Shown here piece after piece: positions 45,045-55,538 of a stretch of DNA of 64,000 nt; position 1 is the first letter of the stretch; every line of letters begins with the position of its first letter. The stretch is taken from NCBI RefSeq assembly GCF_001945395.1, contig NZ_MSXV01000019.1, positions 26,622-90,621 on the forward strand, given 5' to 3'. A program made the translations under genes and the position numbers. The notes below the pieces were generated by a model that was not told where the DNA came from, ran no database searches, and saw only the letters and a program-made list of their open reading frames with translations. Source of the DNA: Pseudomonas sp. PA15(2017) (GTDB taxonomy: Bacteria > Pseudomonadota > Gammaproteobacteria > Pseudomonadales > Pseudomonadaceae).

Positions 45045-45341
45045 ATGAATACATCTGTTCAGCGTCTGCAAAACACCGGCACGGCCATGCGCCAGGCGTT
45101 GTCCACCCGGGATTGGGCGGCTATCGGTGAACTGGATCTGCAGTGCCGCCAGGCCGTGGAAGATGCCATGGTCGATGCTGCCGAGGACGATGGTGCGCTG
45201 CGGGCGCGAATGGAGGAGCTGCTGGACCTTTACAAGGATCTGGTAGCAGCGTGTCAGACCGAGCGCCAGCGTCTGGCCAACGAGCTCGTTCAATTCAATC
45301 AATCGCAGCAGGGCGCGAAGGTTTATCAACTGTTTGGCTGA
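45045..45341 (+). CDS. fliT: FliT-like flagellar chaperone
   Basis: This 98-residue helical protein corresponds in position and type to FliT (or the FleP protein of P. aeruginosa): ALSTRDWAAIGELDLQCRQAVEDAM and DLYKDLVAACQTERQRLANELVQF. FliT binds the cap protein FliD before export. It follows fliS copy 2 by 25 bases with a strong ribosome site (AAAGGAG), so both share the sigma28 promoter. Confidence 0.8.
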   Translation: MNTSVQRLQNTGTAMRQALSTRDWAAIGELDLQCRQAVEDAMVDAAEDDGALRARMEELLDLYKDLVAACQTERQRLANELVQFNQSQQGAKVYQLFG

Positions 45342-45465
45342 ACCGTCCAATAGCCGCTATGGTTGTCTGCAACGTCGTCCTTCTTCTCCAATGCCTTCCA
45401 GTCCTGATTGCAGCGCGCTCTTTCTGGCCTCGTTGCAACCTTCTCTAAATAATCACGCCATAAAA

Positions 45466-45494
45466 TTGACTAAGCGCCAATAATTTACTTTACT
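45466..45494 (+). promoter_or_regulatory. Candidate sigma70 promoter of fleQ
   Basis: TTGACT (45466-45471), a 17-base spacer and TTTACT (45489-45494) lie in the A/T-rich part of the 212-bp fliT-fleQ gap. fleQ transcription by sigma70 fits what is known in P. aeruginosa. Confidence 0.5.
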
Positions 45495-45553
45495 GCTGGC
45501 TATGTGCCGGCGCTTTGGCAGCTGGTGGCTTTTTCTCTTTGGGCCGAACAATT

Positions 45554-47026
45554 ATGTGGCGTGAAACCAAGCTTCTGCTAATTGACGACAACCTCGAGCG
45601 TCGTCGTGACTTGTCGGTAATTCTCGATTTCCTTGGTGAGGATCACCTTGCTTGCGGCAGCGGTGACTGGCGCAAGGTGGTCGAGCAGATCGACTCCAGC
45701 AGAAGCATTCTCGGTGTCCTGCTCGGTGAAGTTCAGCTCAGGGGCGGGGCGCTGGACCTGCTCAAGGAGTTCGCCGCCTGGGACGAGTACTTGCCGGTCT
45801 TGATGCTTCACGAGCATGCCACCACCGATTGGCCGGAAGAGTTTCGCCGCCGTGTGCTGGCGACCCTCGAGATGCCGCCCAGCTACAACAAACTCCTCGA
45901 CTCCCTGCACCGCGCCCAGGTTTATCGCGAGATGTATGACCAGGCCCGTGAGCGTGGCCGGCAGCGAGAGCCCAATCTGTTTCGCAGCCTGGTCGGTACC
46001 AGTCGCGCCATTCAGCAGGTCCGGCAGATGATGCAGCAGGTGGCCGATACCGAGGCCAGCGTGCTGATCCTGGGGGAGTCGGGTACCGGCAAGGAAGTGG
46101 TCGCACGCAATCTGCATTATCACTCCAAGCGCCGCGAAGCGCCGTTCGTGCCGGTCAACTGCGGCGCCATTCCGGCCGAGCTGCTGGAAAGCGAGCTGTT
46201 CGGGCATGAGAAAGGCGCCTTCACTGGGGCGATCACCAGCCGCGCCGGGCGTTTCGAGTTGGCCAACGGTGGCACGCTGTTCCTCGACGAGATCGGCGAC
46301 ATGCCGCTGCCCATGCAGGTCAAACTGCTGCGGGTTCTGCAGGAGCGCACCTTCGAGCGTGTGGGCAGCAACAAGACCCAGAACGCCGACGTGCGCATCA
46401 TCGCGGCGACCCATAAGAACCTCGAGAACATGATCGAGGGCGGCAGCTTCCGGGAGGATCTGTACTATCGCCTCAACGTGTTCCCCATCGAGATGGCGCC
46501 GCTGCGTGAGCGCATCGAAGATATTCCGCTGCTGATGAACGAGCTGATCTCGCGCATGGAACACGAGAAGCGTGGCTCGATTCGTTTCAACTCCGCTGCC
46601 ATCATGTCGCTCTGTCGCCATGACTGGGCCGGCAACGTTCGTGAGCTGGCCAACCTGGTTGAACGCATGGCGATCATGCACCCTTACGGCGTGATCGGTG
46701 TGGGCGAGCTGCCGAAGAAATTCCGCCATGTCGATGACGAGGACGAGCAGCTCGCCGCCAGTTTGCGCGATGAGCTGGACGAGCGTGCGGTGTTGACCTC
46801 ATCGTCGCCGTCGGTGATGTCGCCGGCGATGCTGCCGGCCGAGGGCCTGGATCTCAAGGACTACCTCGGCAATCTGGAGCAGGGGCTTATCCAGCAGGCG
46901 CTGGATGATGCCGGTGGCATCGTGGCGCGGGCTGCCGAGCGCCTGCGCATTCGTCGCACTACCTTGGTCGAGAAAATGCGCAAGTATGGCATGAGCCGCC
47001 GCGAGGACGAGGCTGGCGACGACTGA
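45554..47026 (+). CDS. fleQ: FleQ, master flagellar regulator (sigma54 enhancer-binding, c-di-GMP responsive)
   Basis: The 490-residue protein starts [20 protein letters not shown], as FleQ does. Its receiver-like N-terminal domain lacks the usual phospho-Asp. The AAA+ domain (about 140-375) has Walker [10 protein letters not shown], the sigma54-contact loop GAFTGA and Walker B LFLDEIGD. The Fis-type HTH is at the C-terminus ([20 protein letters not shown]). FleQ activates class II flagellar genes and, depending on c-di-GMP, controls exopolysaccharide genes. The start is at ATG 45554; the frame is open to 45515. Confidence 0.97.
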   Translation: MWRETKLLLIDDNLERRRDLSVILDFLGEDHLACGSGDWRKVVEQIDSSRSILGVLLGEVQLRGGALDLLKEFAAWDEYLPVLMLHEHATTDWPEEFRRRVLATLEMPPSYNKLLDSLHRAQVYREMYDQARERGRQREPNLFRSLVGTSRAIQQVRQMMQQVADTEASVLILGESGTGKEVVARNLHYHSKRREAPFVPVNCGAIPAELLESELFGHEKGAFTGAITSRAGRFELANGGTLFLDEIGDMPLPMQVKLLRVLQERTFERVGSNKTQNADVRIIAATHKNLENMIEGGSFREDLYYRLNVFPIEMAPLRERIEDIPLLMNELISRMEHEKRGSIRFNSAAIMSLCRHDWAGNVRELANLVERMAIMHPYGVIGVGELPKKFRHVDDEDEQLAASLRDELDERAVLTSSSPSVMSPAMLPAEGLDLKDYLGNLEQGLIQQALDDAGGIVARAAERLRIRRTTLVEKMRKYGMSRREDEAGDD

Positions 47027-47123
47027 GTCGCATGAGGTGAGCGGTAGCTCACCTGTTTCTTTCCGGGCATTGCCTCGACAGTCAGTTGATTGACGAGCTG
47101 CCATTCGCTAAAGCGCTATCACA

Positions 47124-47149
47124 CTGAAAATAAAGCAGTTTATTTTCAG
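47124..47149. repeat. 26-bp perfect palindrome abutting the fleS promoter
   Basis: CTGAAAATAAA (47124-47134), a 4-base spacer and the exact complement TTTATTTTCAG (47139-47149) run into the -24 element of the fleS promoter. It may be an operator or the A/T-rich terminator of fleQ. Confidence 0.7.
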
Positions 47150-47163
47150 GCACGAGTATTGCT
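47148..47163 (+). promoter_or_regulatory. Sigma54 promoter of fleSR
   Basis: AGGCAC-N5-TTGCT has GG and GC 12 bases apart and one mismatch in the -24 element, about 55 bases before fleS. FleQ-dependent activation is expected. Confidence 0.75.
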
Positions 47164-47215
47164 ATCTCTCTGGCAAATGACCGCCTTCTGACGGCTCGCC
47201 CTGCGAGAGAGTGCA

Positions 47216-48421
47216 ATGAAACCAAGCCCACAGCGCCATGCCCATCTGCAGACCTCGACGCCGGCACAGGCGGAGCGTGGGGATCTGGAGCAGTCGCTGG
47301 CCTTGTTCGAGCAGATGTCGAGCCGGCTGGGCAGCTCCTACAGTCTCTTGGAAAATCGCGTCAATGAACTGACTGGGCAACTGGCTCAGGTCAGCGAACA
47401 GCGCGTGCAGGAGCTGAACGAAAAGGAGCGCTTGGCCCATCGCCTGCAAAGCCTGCTGGACCTGCTGCCCGGTGGCGTCGTCGTCATCGACGGCCATGGC
47501 GTGGTGCGCGAAGCCAACCCTGTGGCGCGGGACATGCTCGGTGCGGCGCTTCTCGGGTGCCTGTGGCGTGACGTGATCGCGCAGCGCTTTGCCCCCCGGC
47601 GCGACGACGGCCATGAGATTTCCCTGGCCGATGGCCGGCGACTGTCGATTTCCACCCGCTCGCTACAAGGCGAACCGGGCCAGCTGGTGTTGCTGACCGA
47701 CCTGACGGAAACCCGTCGCTTGCAGGATCAGCTGTCGCGGCACGAGCGCCTGAGTGCCATGGGACGCATGGTTGCGTCACTGGCTCATCAGGTGCGCACG
47801 CCGCTATCGGCGGCGCTGTTATATGCCAGTCACCTGACCGAACAGGTATTGCCAGCCGAGCAGCAACAGCGCTTCGCCGGGCGCCTCAAAGAACGATTGC
47901 ACGAGCTCGAGCATCAAGTGCGCGACATGCTGGTGTTCGCCCGCGGCGAGCTGCCACTGCCGGACCGACTCGATGCTGCCCAGCTGTTCGAGGCGCTCAG
48001 GCAATCCGGTGAGGCGGTGGTTCAAGGCATCGACGTTCGCTGGCAATGCGATGTCCGGGGCGGCGAGCTGCTCTGCAATCGCGACACGCTGGTGGGCGCG
48101 CTGCTGAACCTGGTCGAGAATTCGATCCAGGCGGCAGGGCCGGGTGTGCGCCTTAAGGTGCATGCCTATAGACGCGAATCCACTTTGCGTCTGTGCATCA
48201 GTGATGACGGCCCCGGTATCGATGCGCTCACGCTGGCGCGCTTGGGTGAGCCGTTCTTCACCACCAAGACCACCGGCACCGGCCTTGGGCTGGCAGTGGT
48301 CAAGGCAGTGGCTCGCGCTCATCAGGGCGAGTTGCACCTGCGTTCACGGCCGGGCCGCGGTACCTGCGCCTTGTTGATTCTGCCGCTGATTATCCCAGCG
48401 CATCCCACGATTGAGGAGTGA
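47216..48421 (+). CDS. fleS: FleS, flagellar sensor histidine kinase
   Basis: The 401-residue kinase has no membrane segment and is therefore cytoplasmic. A short coiled coil (about 20-75) is followed by a PAS domain (about 75-175), the HisKA H-box (MVASLAHQVRTPLSAALLYA, about 185) and HATPase boxes (NLVENSIQAAG, DDGPGID, TGTGLGLAVV). It phosphorylates FleR. It is 3 bases from fleR, so both form one operon. Confidence 0.94.
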   Translation: MKPSPQRHAHLQTSTPAQAERGDLEQSLALFEQMSSRLGSSYSLLENRVNELTGQLAQVSEQRVQELNEKERLAHRLQSLLDLLPGGVVVIDGHGVVREANPVARDMLGAALLGCLWRDVIAQRFAPRRDDGHEISLADGRRLSISTRSLQGEPGQLVLLTDLTETRRLQDQLSRHERLSAMGRMVASLAHQVRTPLSAALLYASHLTEQVLPAEQQQRFAGRLKERLHELEHQVRDMLVFARGELPLPDRLDAAQLFEALRQSGEAVVQGIDVRWQCDVRGGELLCNRDTLVGALLNLVENSIQAAGPGVRLKVHAYRRESTLRLCISDDGPGIDALTLARLGEPFFTTKTTGTGLGLAVVKAVARAHQGELHLRSRPGRGTCALLILPLIIPAHPTIEE

Positions 48422-48424
48422 CCC

Positions 48425-49828
<1,404 letters not shown>

Positions 49829-49838
49829 TGGCCTCGGG

Positions 49839-49872
49839 GTGGCTATCCCGCCGGATCACGGGCGGGGGCCAC
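49839..49872. terminator. GC-rich hairpin between fleR and the LysR gene
   Basis: Arms GTGGC...CCCGCC and GGCGGGGGCCAC with an 8-base loop lie 10 bases after the fleR stop. There is no T tract in either direction, so termination is uncertain. Confidence 0.4.
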
Positions 49873-49966
49873 AGATACCGGCTTGCGCCTGAACGGTGTG
49901 TGCATGGCGCGAATCACCGAGATCCGCTCTGGTTTCAGGCAGTGGGCGTAGCAATCGTGAGATGGC

Positions 49967-50884
49967 TCAGCGGCGTGCGAATTGCTGTTGTGGAGCCAGG
50001 AATGCATCGTGGAAATAATGCCGAAAAGCCTGCATCGCCGGGCTGAATTCGCGTTCACGATGCCATGCCAGGCCAACGCTCATGGGCGTTACCTGGTCAG
50101 TGATGGTCAGCGTTTCGATCCGTTTACCTTCCAGCGACCAGGGGCGATGCACCAGATCCGAAAGGATCGCCACGCCGCTGCCATTGGCGACCATGCTGCG
50201 CACCGCCTCTATCGAGCTGGTGCGTACCCGCACGTTTGGTTGCTGGCGCGCGTGTTGCCAATAGCGCATGGCGCTCTGTTCTGCTTCATCGACGGTCAGC
50301 AGGATGTAGGGTTCCATCGCCACGTCGGCGAGGCTGACTGCCGACCGTTCGCACAGGGGATGATGGCTGGGCAGCCATAGCCGGCGCTCGGAATTGAAGA
50401 GCGTTTCCGAGACGATGTCCGGGTGAGTGAGGTTGGCGGTCAGCACCACCGCCATGTCGAATCGGCCTTCCAGCAGGCCTTGCTCGATGGCCATGCGCTC
50501 CCGTTCATGGACTTCGATGGTCACGTCCGGATGCCAATGCTCCAGCCGTTGCAGATGGTGCGGCAAGAAGTAGCCGATCATCGTATAGCTCGCAGCCAAA
50601 CGTAGCAGGCCACTGGCGCGTATGTCCGGCAAGGGGCTGTTCAGCGCGTCATCGACGCTGCGCAGAATCACATAGGCCCGGTTCAGAAAGTGCCGCCCGG
50701 CATCGGTCAGGCTCATGCCCTGGGCCGAGCGCTGGAACAGCAGCGTACCGAGCATGGCTTCCAGTTCCTTGATCGCCGTGGTCACCGCCGACTGGGAAAT
50801 ATTCAAATGAATGGCTGCCTGGGAGATCTGCCCGATCTCGGCGGTGGCGACGAAATAACGAACCTGGCGCAGGGGCAATGACAT
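49967..50884 (-). CDS. LysR family transcriptional regulator
   Basis: The 305-residue protein has the LysR N-terminal HTH (LRQVRYFVATAEIGQISQAAIHLNISQSAVTTAIKELEAMLG) and a substrate-binding domain (about 90-290). It is transcribed divergently from pxpA with about 125 bases between, the usual arrangement for a LysR regulator and its target. Likely controls the oxoprolinase operon in response to 5-oxoproline or a related compound (inferred). Confidence 0.9.
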   Translation of the reverse strand: MSLPLRQVRYFVATAEIGQISQAAIHLNISQSAVTTAIKELEAMLGTLLFQRSAQGMSLTDAGRHFLNRAYVILRSVDDALNSPLPDIRASGLLRLAASYTMIGYFLPHHLQRLEHWHPDVTIEVHERERMAIEQGLLEGRFDMAVVLTANLTHPDIVSETLFNSERRLWLPSHHPLCERSAVSLADVAMEPYILLTVDEAEQSAMRYWQHARQQPNVRVRTSSIEAVRSMVANGSGVAILSDLVHRPWSLEGKRIETLTITDQVTPMSVGLAWHREREFSPAMQAFRHYFHDAFLAPQQQFARR

Positions 50885-51008
50885 GGCCGCTCCGGTTGAT
50901 GAGGTATCTGTTTTTCAGAAGACAACCTATCTGTTAATAGATCTACCCAAGGGGCGAGGGGGAATCTAACTTGACGTGCATGAAGTCGCAAGCGCCGGAG
51001 TACGTGTC

Positions 51009-51767
51009 ATGCAGGCAGTAGATTTCAACTCGGATATGGGGGAAGGCTTTGGGCCTTGGAGCATCGGCGACGGCGTCGACAATCAGCTGATGGCCTCTAT
51101 CAGTTCGGCCAATATCGCCACCGGTTTTCATGCCGGCGACCCCGGTACCATGCGCCGCACGGTCGAGCAGGCCAAACGCCTGGGGGTGGCCGTCGGCGCG
51201 CATCCGGGGTTTCGCGATTTGGTTGGTTTCGGCCGTCGACACATCAATGCCCCGGCTCAGGAGCTGGTCGACGACATGCTGTATCAGTTGGGCGCCCTGC
51301 GTGAACTTGCCCGGATTCAAGGTGTAGCGCTGCAACACATCAAGCCGCATGGCGCGCTCTACATGCACCTGGCCAGAGACGAAGAGGCCGCCCGCTTGCT
51401 GGTGGAGAATCTGCAACGCCTGGAACCTGAGTTGCTGCTGTATTGCATGCCCGGTTCGGTGATCTGGCGCATTGCCGAAGAGCTCGGCCAACCGGTGATC
51501 CGCGAATTCTATGCCGATCGTGAATATGACCTCAGCGGCTCCATCGTCTTCACCCGCAATGTGCGTGCCCATGATCCGGCCCAAGTCGCTGCGCGAGTTC
51601 TGCGCGCCTGCCAGCAAGGCGTGGTGCGCACGGTCGAGGGGGAGGACCTGGCGATCGAGTTCGATTCCATCTGTTTGCACAGCGATACGCCGGGTGCTCT
51701 GGCGCTGGTCGAAGCCACGCGTGATGCACTCGATAATGCGGGAATCGAGGTTCGTGCACCTCGCTGA
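51009..51767 (+). CDS. pxpA: 5-oxoprolinase subunit A (LamB/YcsF family)
   Basis: The 252-residue protein has the LamB/YcsF signature ([64 protein letters not shown]). With PxpB and PxpC it hydrolyses 5-oxo-L-proline to glutamate using ATP. ATG 51009 lies 8 bases after GGAG. Confidence 0.92.
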   Translation: MQAVDFNSDMGEGFGPWSIGDGVDNQLMASISSANIATGFHAGDPGTMRRTVEQAKRLGVAVGAHPGFRDLVGFGRRHINAPAQELVDDMLYQLGALRELARIQGVALQHIKPHGALYMHLARDEEAARLLVENLQRLEPELLLYCMPGSVIWRIAEELGQPVIREFYADREYDLSGSIVFTRNVRAHDPAQVAARVLRACQQGVVRTVEGEDLAIEFDSICLHSDTPGALALVEATRDALDNAGIEVRAPR

Positions 51768-52001
51768 TAGATGAAGGCGATCCACAGGCGAGGGCGAGGG
51801 CGTGGCCATGGCTCGGGCCATTCGTGAATCACTGCTCACCAGCCATCATGGCCCTGTCGTGCGCGCTACCCGCGCCGCAGATGCTCGCTGTAACGCACAG
51901 GTCGCCGGCTTAACGCTCGGTGGCCAGGCTCAACCAGTCAATCGTTCGATGTCGATTCGGCTCGAGACCCGGCAGGCCGAACGCTGTGTAGGAGGTGAAA
52001 C
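51768..52001. other. 234-bp gap inside the pxp operon
   Basis: No convincing gene, terminator or promoter was seen between pxpA and pxpB. A 67-residue frame is present but has no recognisable features. Confidence 0.4.
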
Positions 52002-52874
52002 ATGAGTACGCCCATCCGCTATAGCTTTGGTGCCGACGAGCATTTGTTCGCCGAGGTCAGTGACAGCATGTCCCTCGAAGCGTTCTTCAAGGGGCTGGCC
52101 GTTACCCGCGCGGTAGAGCGCATGGCGCTGGAGGGCGTGCTCGATGTATGTCTGGCCAACGCATCGTTTCAGATTCGTTTCGACCCTGATCGCATTGCAC
52201 CTCACACCCTGCTCGAAGCCGTGAAGGAGGTTGAGGCCGAGGCAATCGCCGAAAGCACGTTGCAGACGCGGATCATCGAGATTCCGGTGCTTTACAACGA
52301 CCCCTGGACTCACGAGACCCTGATGCGCTTTCGTGATCGTCACCAGGATCCGAGCGTCACGGATCTGCAATACGCTGCGCGGATCAACGGCCTGGCCGAC
52401 GTCGACGCGTTCATCGCCGCCCACAGCGGTGCACCCTGGTTTGTCTCGATGGTCGGCTTCGTCGCCGGGCTGCCGTTCATGTTCCAGATGGTCGAACGCG
52501 AGCGTCAGTTGCAGGTGCCCAAATACCCGCGGCCACGCACCGACACGCCCAAGCTGACCTTGGGCCATGGCGGCTGTTTCGGCTGCATCTACTCGGTGCG
52601 TGGCGCCGGGGGTTATCAGATGTTTGGTGTCACGCCGGCACCGATCTATGACCCGCAGCAGAGCCTCGGGTACCTGAAAGAGCACATGGTGTTCTTCCGG
52701 CCGGGCGACATCGTACAGTTCAAACCGATCGACCGTGAGGCCTACGACCACATGGTGAGCGAAGTGGAGATCGGGCGCTTCGATCTGCGGATTCGGCCGG
52801 TGGAATTTTCGCTGGATGCGTTTCTGGCCGACCCCGTCGGCTATCCCAAGTCGTTGCAGGAGGTATTGGCATGA
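52002..52874 (+). CDS. pxpB: 5-oxoprolinase subunit B-like (AHS1 / KipI family), divergent
   Basis: The 290-residue protein has the AHS1 pattern with FSLDAFLADP at the end and AHSGAPWFVSMVGFVAGLPFMFQM in the middle. It is longer than usual (about 220-240). The family's YGGExGPDL motif after the beta strand is replaced by LYNDPWTHETLM, and the usual G-F-x-P-G-F region is altered. A GHGGCFGCIYSVRGAGGY segment is distinctive. It overlaps pxpC by 4 bases and has a near-ideal ribosome site (AGGAGGTGA). It may have a related but different substrate. Confidence 0.75.
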   Translation: MSTPIRYSFGADEHLFAEVSDSMSLEAFFKGLAVTRAVERMALEGVLDVCLANASFQIRFDPDRIAPHTLLEAVKEVEAEAIAESTLQTRIIEIPVLYNDPWTHETLMRFRDRHQDPSVTDLQYAARINGLADVDAFIAAHSGAPWFVSMVGFVAGLPFMFQMVERERQLQVPKYPRPRTDTPKLTLGHGGCFGCIYSVRGAGGYQMFGVTPAPIYDPQQSLGYLKEHMVFFRPGDIVQFKPIDREAYDHMVSEVEIGRFDLRIRPVEFSLDAFLADPVGYPKSLQEVLA

Positions 52875-53845
52875 TCAAGGTACTCAAGCCCGGTCTCGCC
52901 ACTTCGGTACAGGACCTGGGCCGCGAAGGGTATTACCACCTGGGCATTCCTCCGTCCGGTGCGCTCGACCAATACGCCCTGAGCGCGGCCAATCAACTGG
53001 TCGGTAACCCGGCAGGTTCGGCTGCTCTGGAATGCACGCTGCTGGGGCCGGAACTGGAATTTCTGGAGGATGCTCTGGTGGCGATCTGCGGCGCGCACAT
53101 GCCGCTACGAGTCGACGGCGTGGAAATGCACCACGACACGGCGTTCTCGGTCAAGGCCGGGCAGGTGCTGCGCTTTGATTTTCCCAGGGTCGGTGCCCGT
53201 GCCTATCTGGCGGTGGCTGGTGGCATTGATGTGCCGATCGTACTCGGCAGTCGTTCGACCTATGCGCTTGGAGCAGTAGGCGGTTTTCAGGGGCGTCGTC
53301 TGATGGCCGGCGACGAACTGCCGGTGGGCATTGCCAGCGGCAAGGGTCGCGCTGGCGCCAGTTTGCCCATGGCGTTGCGGCAGTCCTTGGGTGGCGAAAT
53401 CACGCTGCGCGTCGTACCAGGTTTGTACTATCACCGCTTGACCGAATCCGCCGCGCAGCGTTTTTTCGCCGAGCCATGGACGGTCGGCTCAGAAGCCGAC
53501 CGTATCGGTTATCGTCTCAAGGGTGGCAGCGCGCTGAGTTTCCAGCCTCGTGAGCAACCATTTGGCGCCGGTTCTGATCCGTCGAACATCGTCGACAGTT
53601 GCTATCCGATCGGCTCGATTCAGGTTCCCGCCGGGCTCGAACCCATCGTCTTGCATCGCGACGCAGTGTCCGGTGGTGGTTACGCCATGATCGCAACGGT
53701 GATCAGCGCCGATCTCGACCTGGTCGGCCAGATGCAACCCAACCAGAAGGCCCGCTTTGCCGCGGTAACCCTCGAAGAGGCGCTGGAGGCGCGACGCTCC
53801 TACAAGAAGAAACTCAGCTACCTGAGTACGCTGTTCCCTTCCTGA
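52871..53845 (+). CDS. pxpC: 5-oxoprolinase subunit C (AHS2 family, biotin-dependent carboxyltransferase-like)
   Basis: The 324-residue protein has the AHS2 start (MIKVLKPGLATSVQDLGREGYYHLGIPPSGALDQYAL) and conserved core (ARAYLAVAGGIDVPIVLGSRSTYALGAVGGFQGRRL; SDPSNIVDSCYPIGSIQVPAGLEPIVL). It pairs with PxpB. It starts by ATGA overlap with pxpB and ends with no clear terminator. Confidence 0.9.
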   Translation: MIKVLKPGLATSVQDLGREGYYHLGIPPSGALDQYALSAANQLVGNPAGSAALECTLLGPELEFLEDALVAICGAHMPLRVDGVEMHHDTAFSVKAGQVLRFDFPRVGARAYLAVAGGIDVPIVLGSRSTYALGAVGGFQGRRLMAGDELPVGIASGKGRAGASLPMALRQSLGGEITLRVVPGLYYHRLTESAAQRFFAEPWTVGSEADRIGYRLKGGSALSFQPREQPFGAGSDPSNIVDSCYPIGSIQVPAGLEPIVLHRDAVSGGGYAMIATVISADLDLVGQMQPNQKARFAAVTLEEALEARRSYKKKLSYLSTLFPS

Positions 53846-54000
53846 TGCTTCCCGCCACATCGCGGTGGGCAATTCCAGGCGGCAATCACGCGTCGCACAT
53901 CGGTGCGGCTGTAGCTGAACGCGCTTCAGCGCGGCCCCGGAGGGGGGGGAGCGCAGCGAATAACCTGGGACGTAGTCTCTGGTGAGAGTCCGGCGGACAC

Positions 54001-54028
54001 AAAAAAGCCCCGGATCTACCGAGGCTTT
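54001..54028 (-). terminator. Terminator after tRNA-Asn
   Basis: On the minus strand a stem AAAGCCTCGG / CCGGGGCTTT (one G-T pair) runs into a T tract just after the tRNA. Confidence 0.75.
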
Positions 54029-54034
54029 CGAATT

Positions 54035-54110
54035 TGGCTCCGCGACCTGGACTCGAACCAGGGACCCAATGATTAACAGTCATTTGCTCTACCGACTGAG
54101 CTATCGCGGA
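54035..54110 (-). tRNA. tRNA-Asn (anticodon GTT)
   Basis: The 76-nt cloverleaf on the minus strand has acceptor TCCGCGA / TCGCGGA, anticodon loop with GTT, T arm TTCGAGT, and encoded CCA. Confidence 0.97.
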
Positions 54111-54175
54111 ACAACGACGCGTATCCTACTGATTACGAAGGGGAAGTCAAGCATCTGCCGGCTTCCCCTGGCAAC

Positions 54176-55372
54176 TTACAGAACGGCGGCGATGGCCTTG
54201 GTCACCACTGGCAGGTTATGGGTGTTCAGGGCGGCCACGCAGATGCGGCCGGTGCCCACGGCGTAGATGCCGAATTCGCTGCGCAGGCGCTCGACCTGTT
54301 CGGTGGTCAGCCCCGAGTAGGAGAACATGCCGCGCTGTTCGGCAACGAAGCCGAAGTCGCGCTTGGCATTCAGTGCTGCCAGCTGCTCGACCATGGCCAG
54401 ACGCATGGTGCGGATACGATCACGCATCTCGCCCAGTTCGGTTTCCCACATCACCCGCAGTTCAGGATTGTTGAGCACGGCCGCGACCACGCTGGCGCCA
54501 TGGGTCGGCGGGTTGGAGTAGTTGGTGCGGATCACGCGCTTGACCTGGGACAGCACGCGGCTGCCTTCTTCCTGGTCGCCGACTACGATGGTCAGGGCGC
54601 CGACGCGCTCGCCGTACAGCGAGAACGACTTGGAGAACGAGCTGGAGACGAAGAAGGTCAGGCCAGATTGGGCGAACAAACGTACCGCCGCGGCGTCTTC
54701 TTCAATACCGTCGCCAAAACCCTGGTAGGCGATGTCGAGGAAGGGCACATGCTCGCGTTCGCGCACGATTTCCAGCACCGCTTGCCAGTCTGCGGGCGTC
54801 AGGTCGACGCCGGTCGGGTTGTGGCAGCAGGCGTGCAGCACGACGATGGAGCGCGCCGGCAGGTTCTTCAGGTCTTCGAGCAGGCCGCCACGGTTCACGC
54901 CGTTGCTGAAGGCGTCGTAGTAACGGTAGTTGCGCACCGGGAAACCGGCGGTTTCGAACAGCGCGCGATGGTTCTCCCAGCTCGGGTCGCTGATCGCCAC
55001 GGTGGCGTCGGGCAGCAGGCGCTTGAGGAAGTCCGCGCCGGTCTTCAGGGCGCCGGTGCCGCCGATGGCCTGGGTGGTGATCACGCGGCCTTGCTGGATC
55101 AGCGGCGAGTCGTTGCCCAGCAGCAGCTTCTGCACGGCCTGGTCGTAAGCGGCGATGCCCTCGATCGGCAGGTAGCCACGTGGCGCGCGAGCGGCGATCA
55201 GGGTCGCTTCGGCCTCGACCACGGCGCGCAGCAGCGGGATGCGGCCTTCTTCGTTGGTGTAGACACCCACGCCAAGGTTGACCTTGTCAGGGCGTTTATC
55301 GGCGTTGAATGCTTCGTTGAGGCCCAGGATGGGATCGCGCGGAGCCATTTCGACGGCGGAGAACAGACTCAT
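54176..55372 (-). CDS. Aromatic/aspartate aminotransferase (class I, PLP)
   Basis: The 398-residue class I aminotransferase has MSLFSAVEMAPRDPILGLNEAF at the start, HACCHNPTGVDLT, DIAYQGFGDG, the PLP Lys in SSSFSKSFSLYGERVG, and the substrate-carboxylate Arg in VGTGRICVAALN. It transaminates aspartate or aromatic amino acids with 2-oxoglutarate, like TyrB/AspC. It is divergent from uvrB, as I recall from the P. aeruginosa PA3139-uvrB region. Terminates next to tRNA-Asn. Confidence 0.93.
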   Translation of the reverse strand: MSLFSAVEMAPRDPILGLNEAFNADKRPDKVNLGVGVYTNEEGRIPLLRAVVEAEATLIAARAPRGYLPIEGIAAYDQAVQKLLLGNDSPLIQQGRVITTQAIGGTGALKTGADFLKRLLPDATVAISDPSWENHRALFETAGFPVRNYRYYDAFSNGVNRGGLLEDLKNLPARSIVVLHACCHNPTGVDLTPADWQAVLEIVREREHVPFLDIAYQGFGDGIEEDAAAVRLFAQSGLTFFVSSSFSKSFSLYGERVGALTIVVGDQEEGSRVLSQVKRVIRTNYSNPPTHGASVVAAVLNNPELRVMWETELGEMRDRIRTMRLAMVEQLAALNAKRDFGFVAEQRGMFSYSGLTTEQVERLRSEFGIYAVGTGRICVAALNTHNLPVVTKAIAAVL

Positions 55373-55538
55373 GGGGGCGGCAGCTCTGTGGTGGGGTGAG
55401 TATCGAGCAACCCGGCAACTGGATTAGGGGTTGCGCAAGCGGGCCGTTAGTATAGCGGCCCATATTCGGTGTCGCGACAGCGTACATCAGGTATGACGCA
55501 CGTGTTGTCGTGGCGTCACAGCCTTTGCAGAGGTAATT

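Noticed and set aside
51802..52005. 67-codon frame between pxpA and pxpB
   Set aside because: No ribosome site, no recognisable fold, and it overlaps the pxpB ribosome site.
55440..55538. LexA box before uvrB
   Set aside because: No CTG-N10-CAG dyad with an A/T-rich centre was found.
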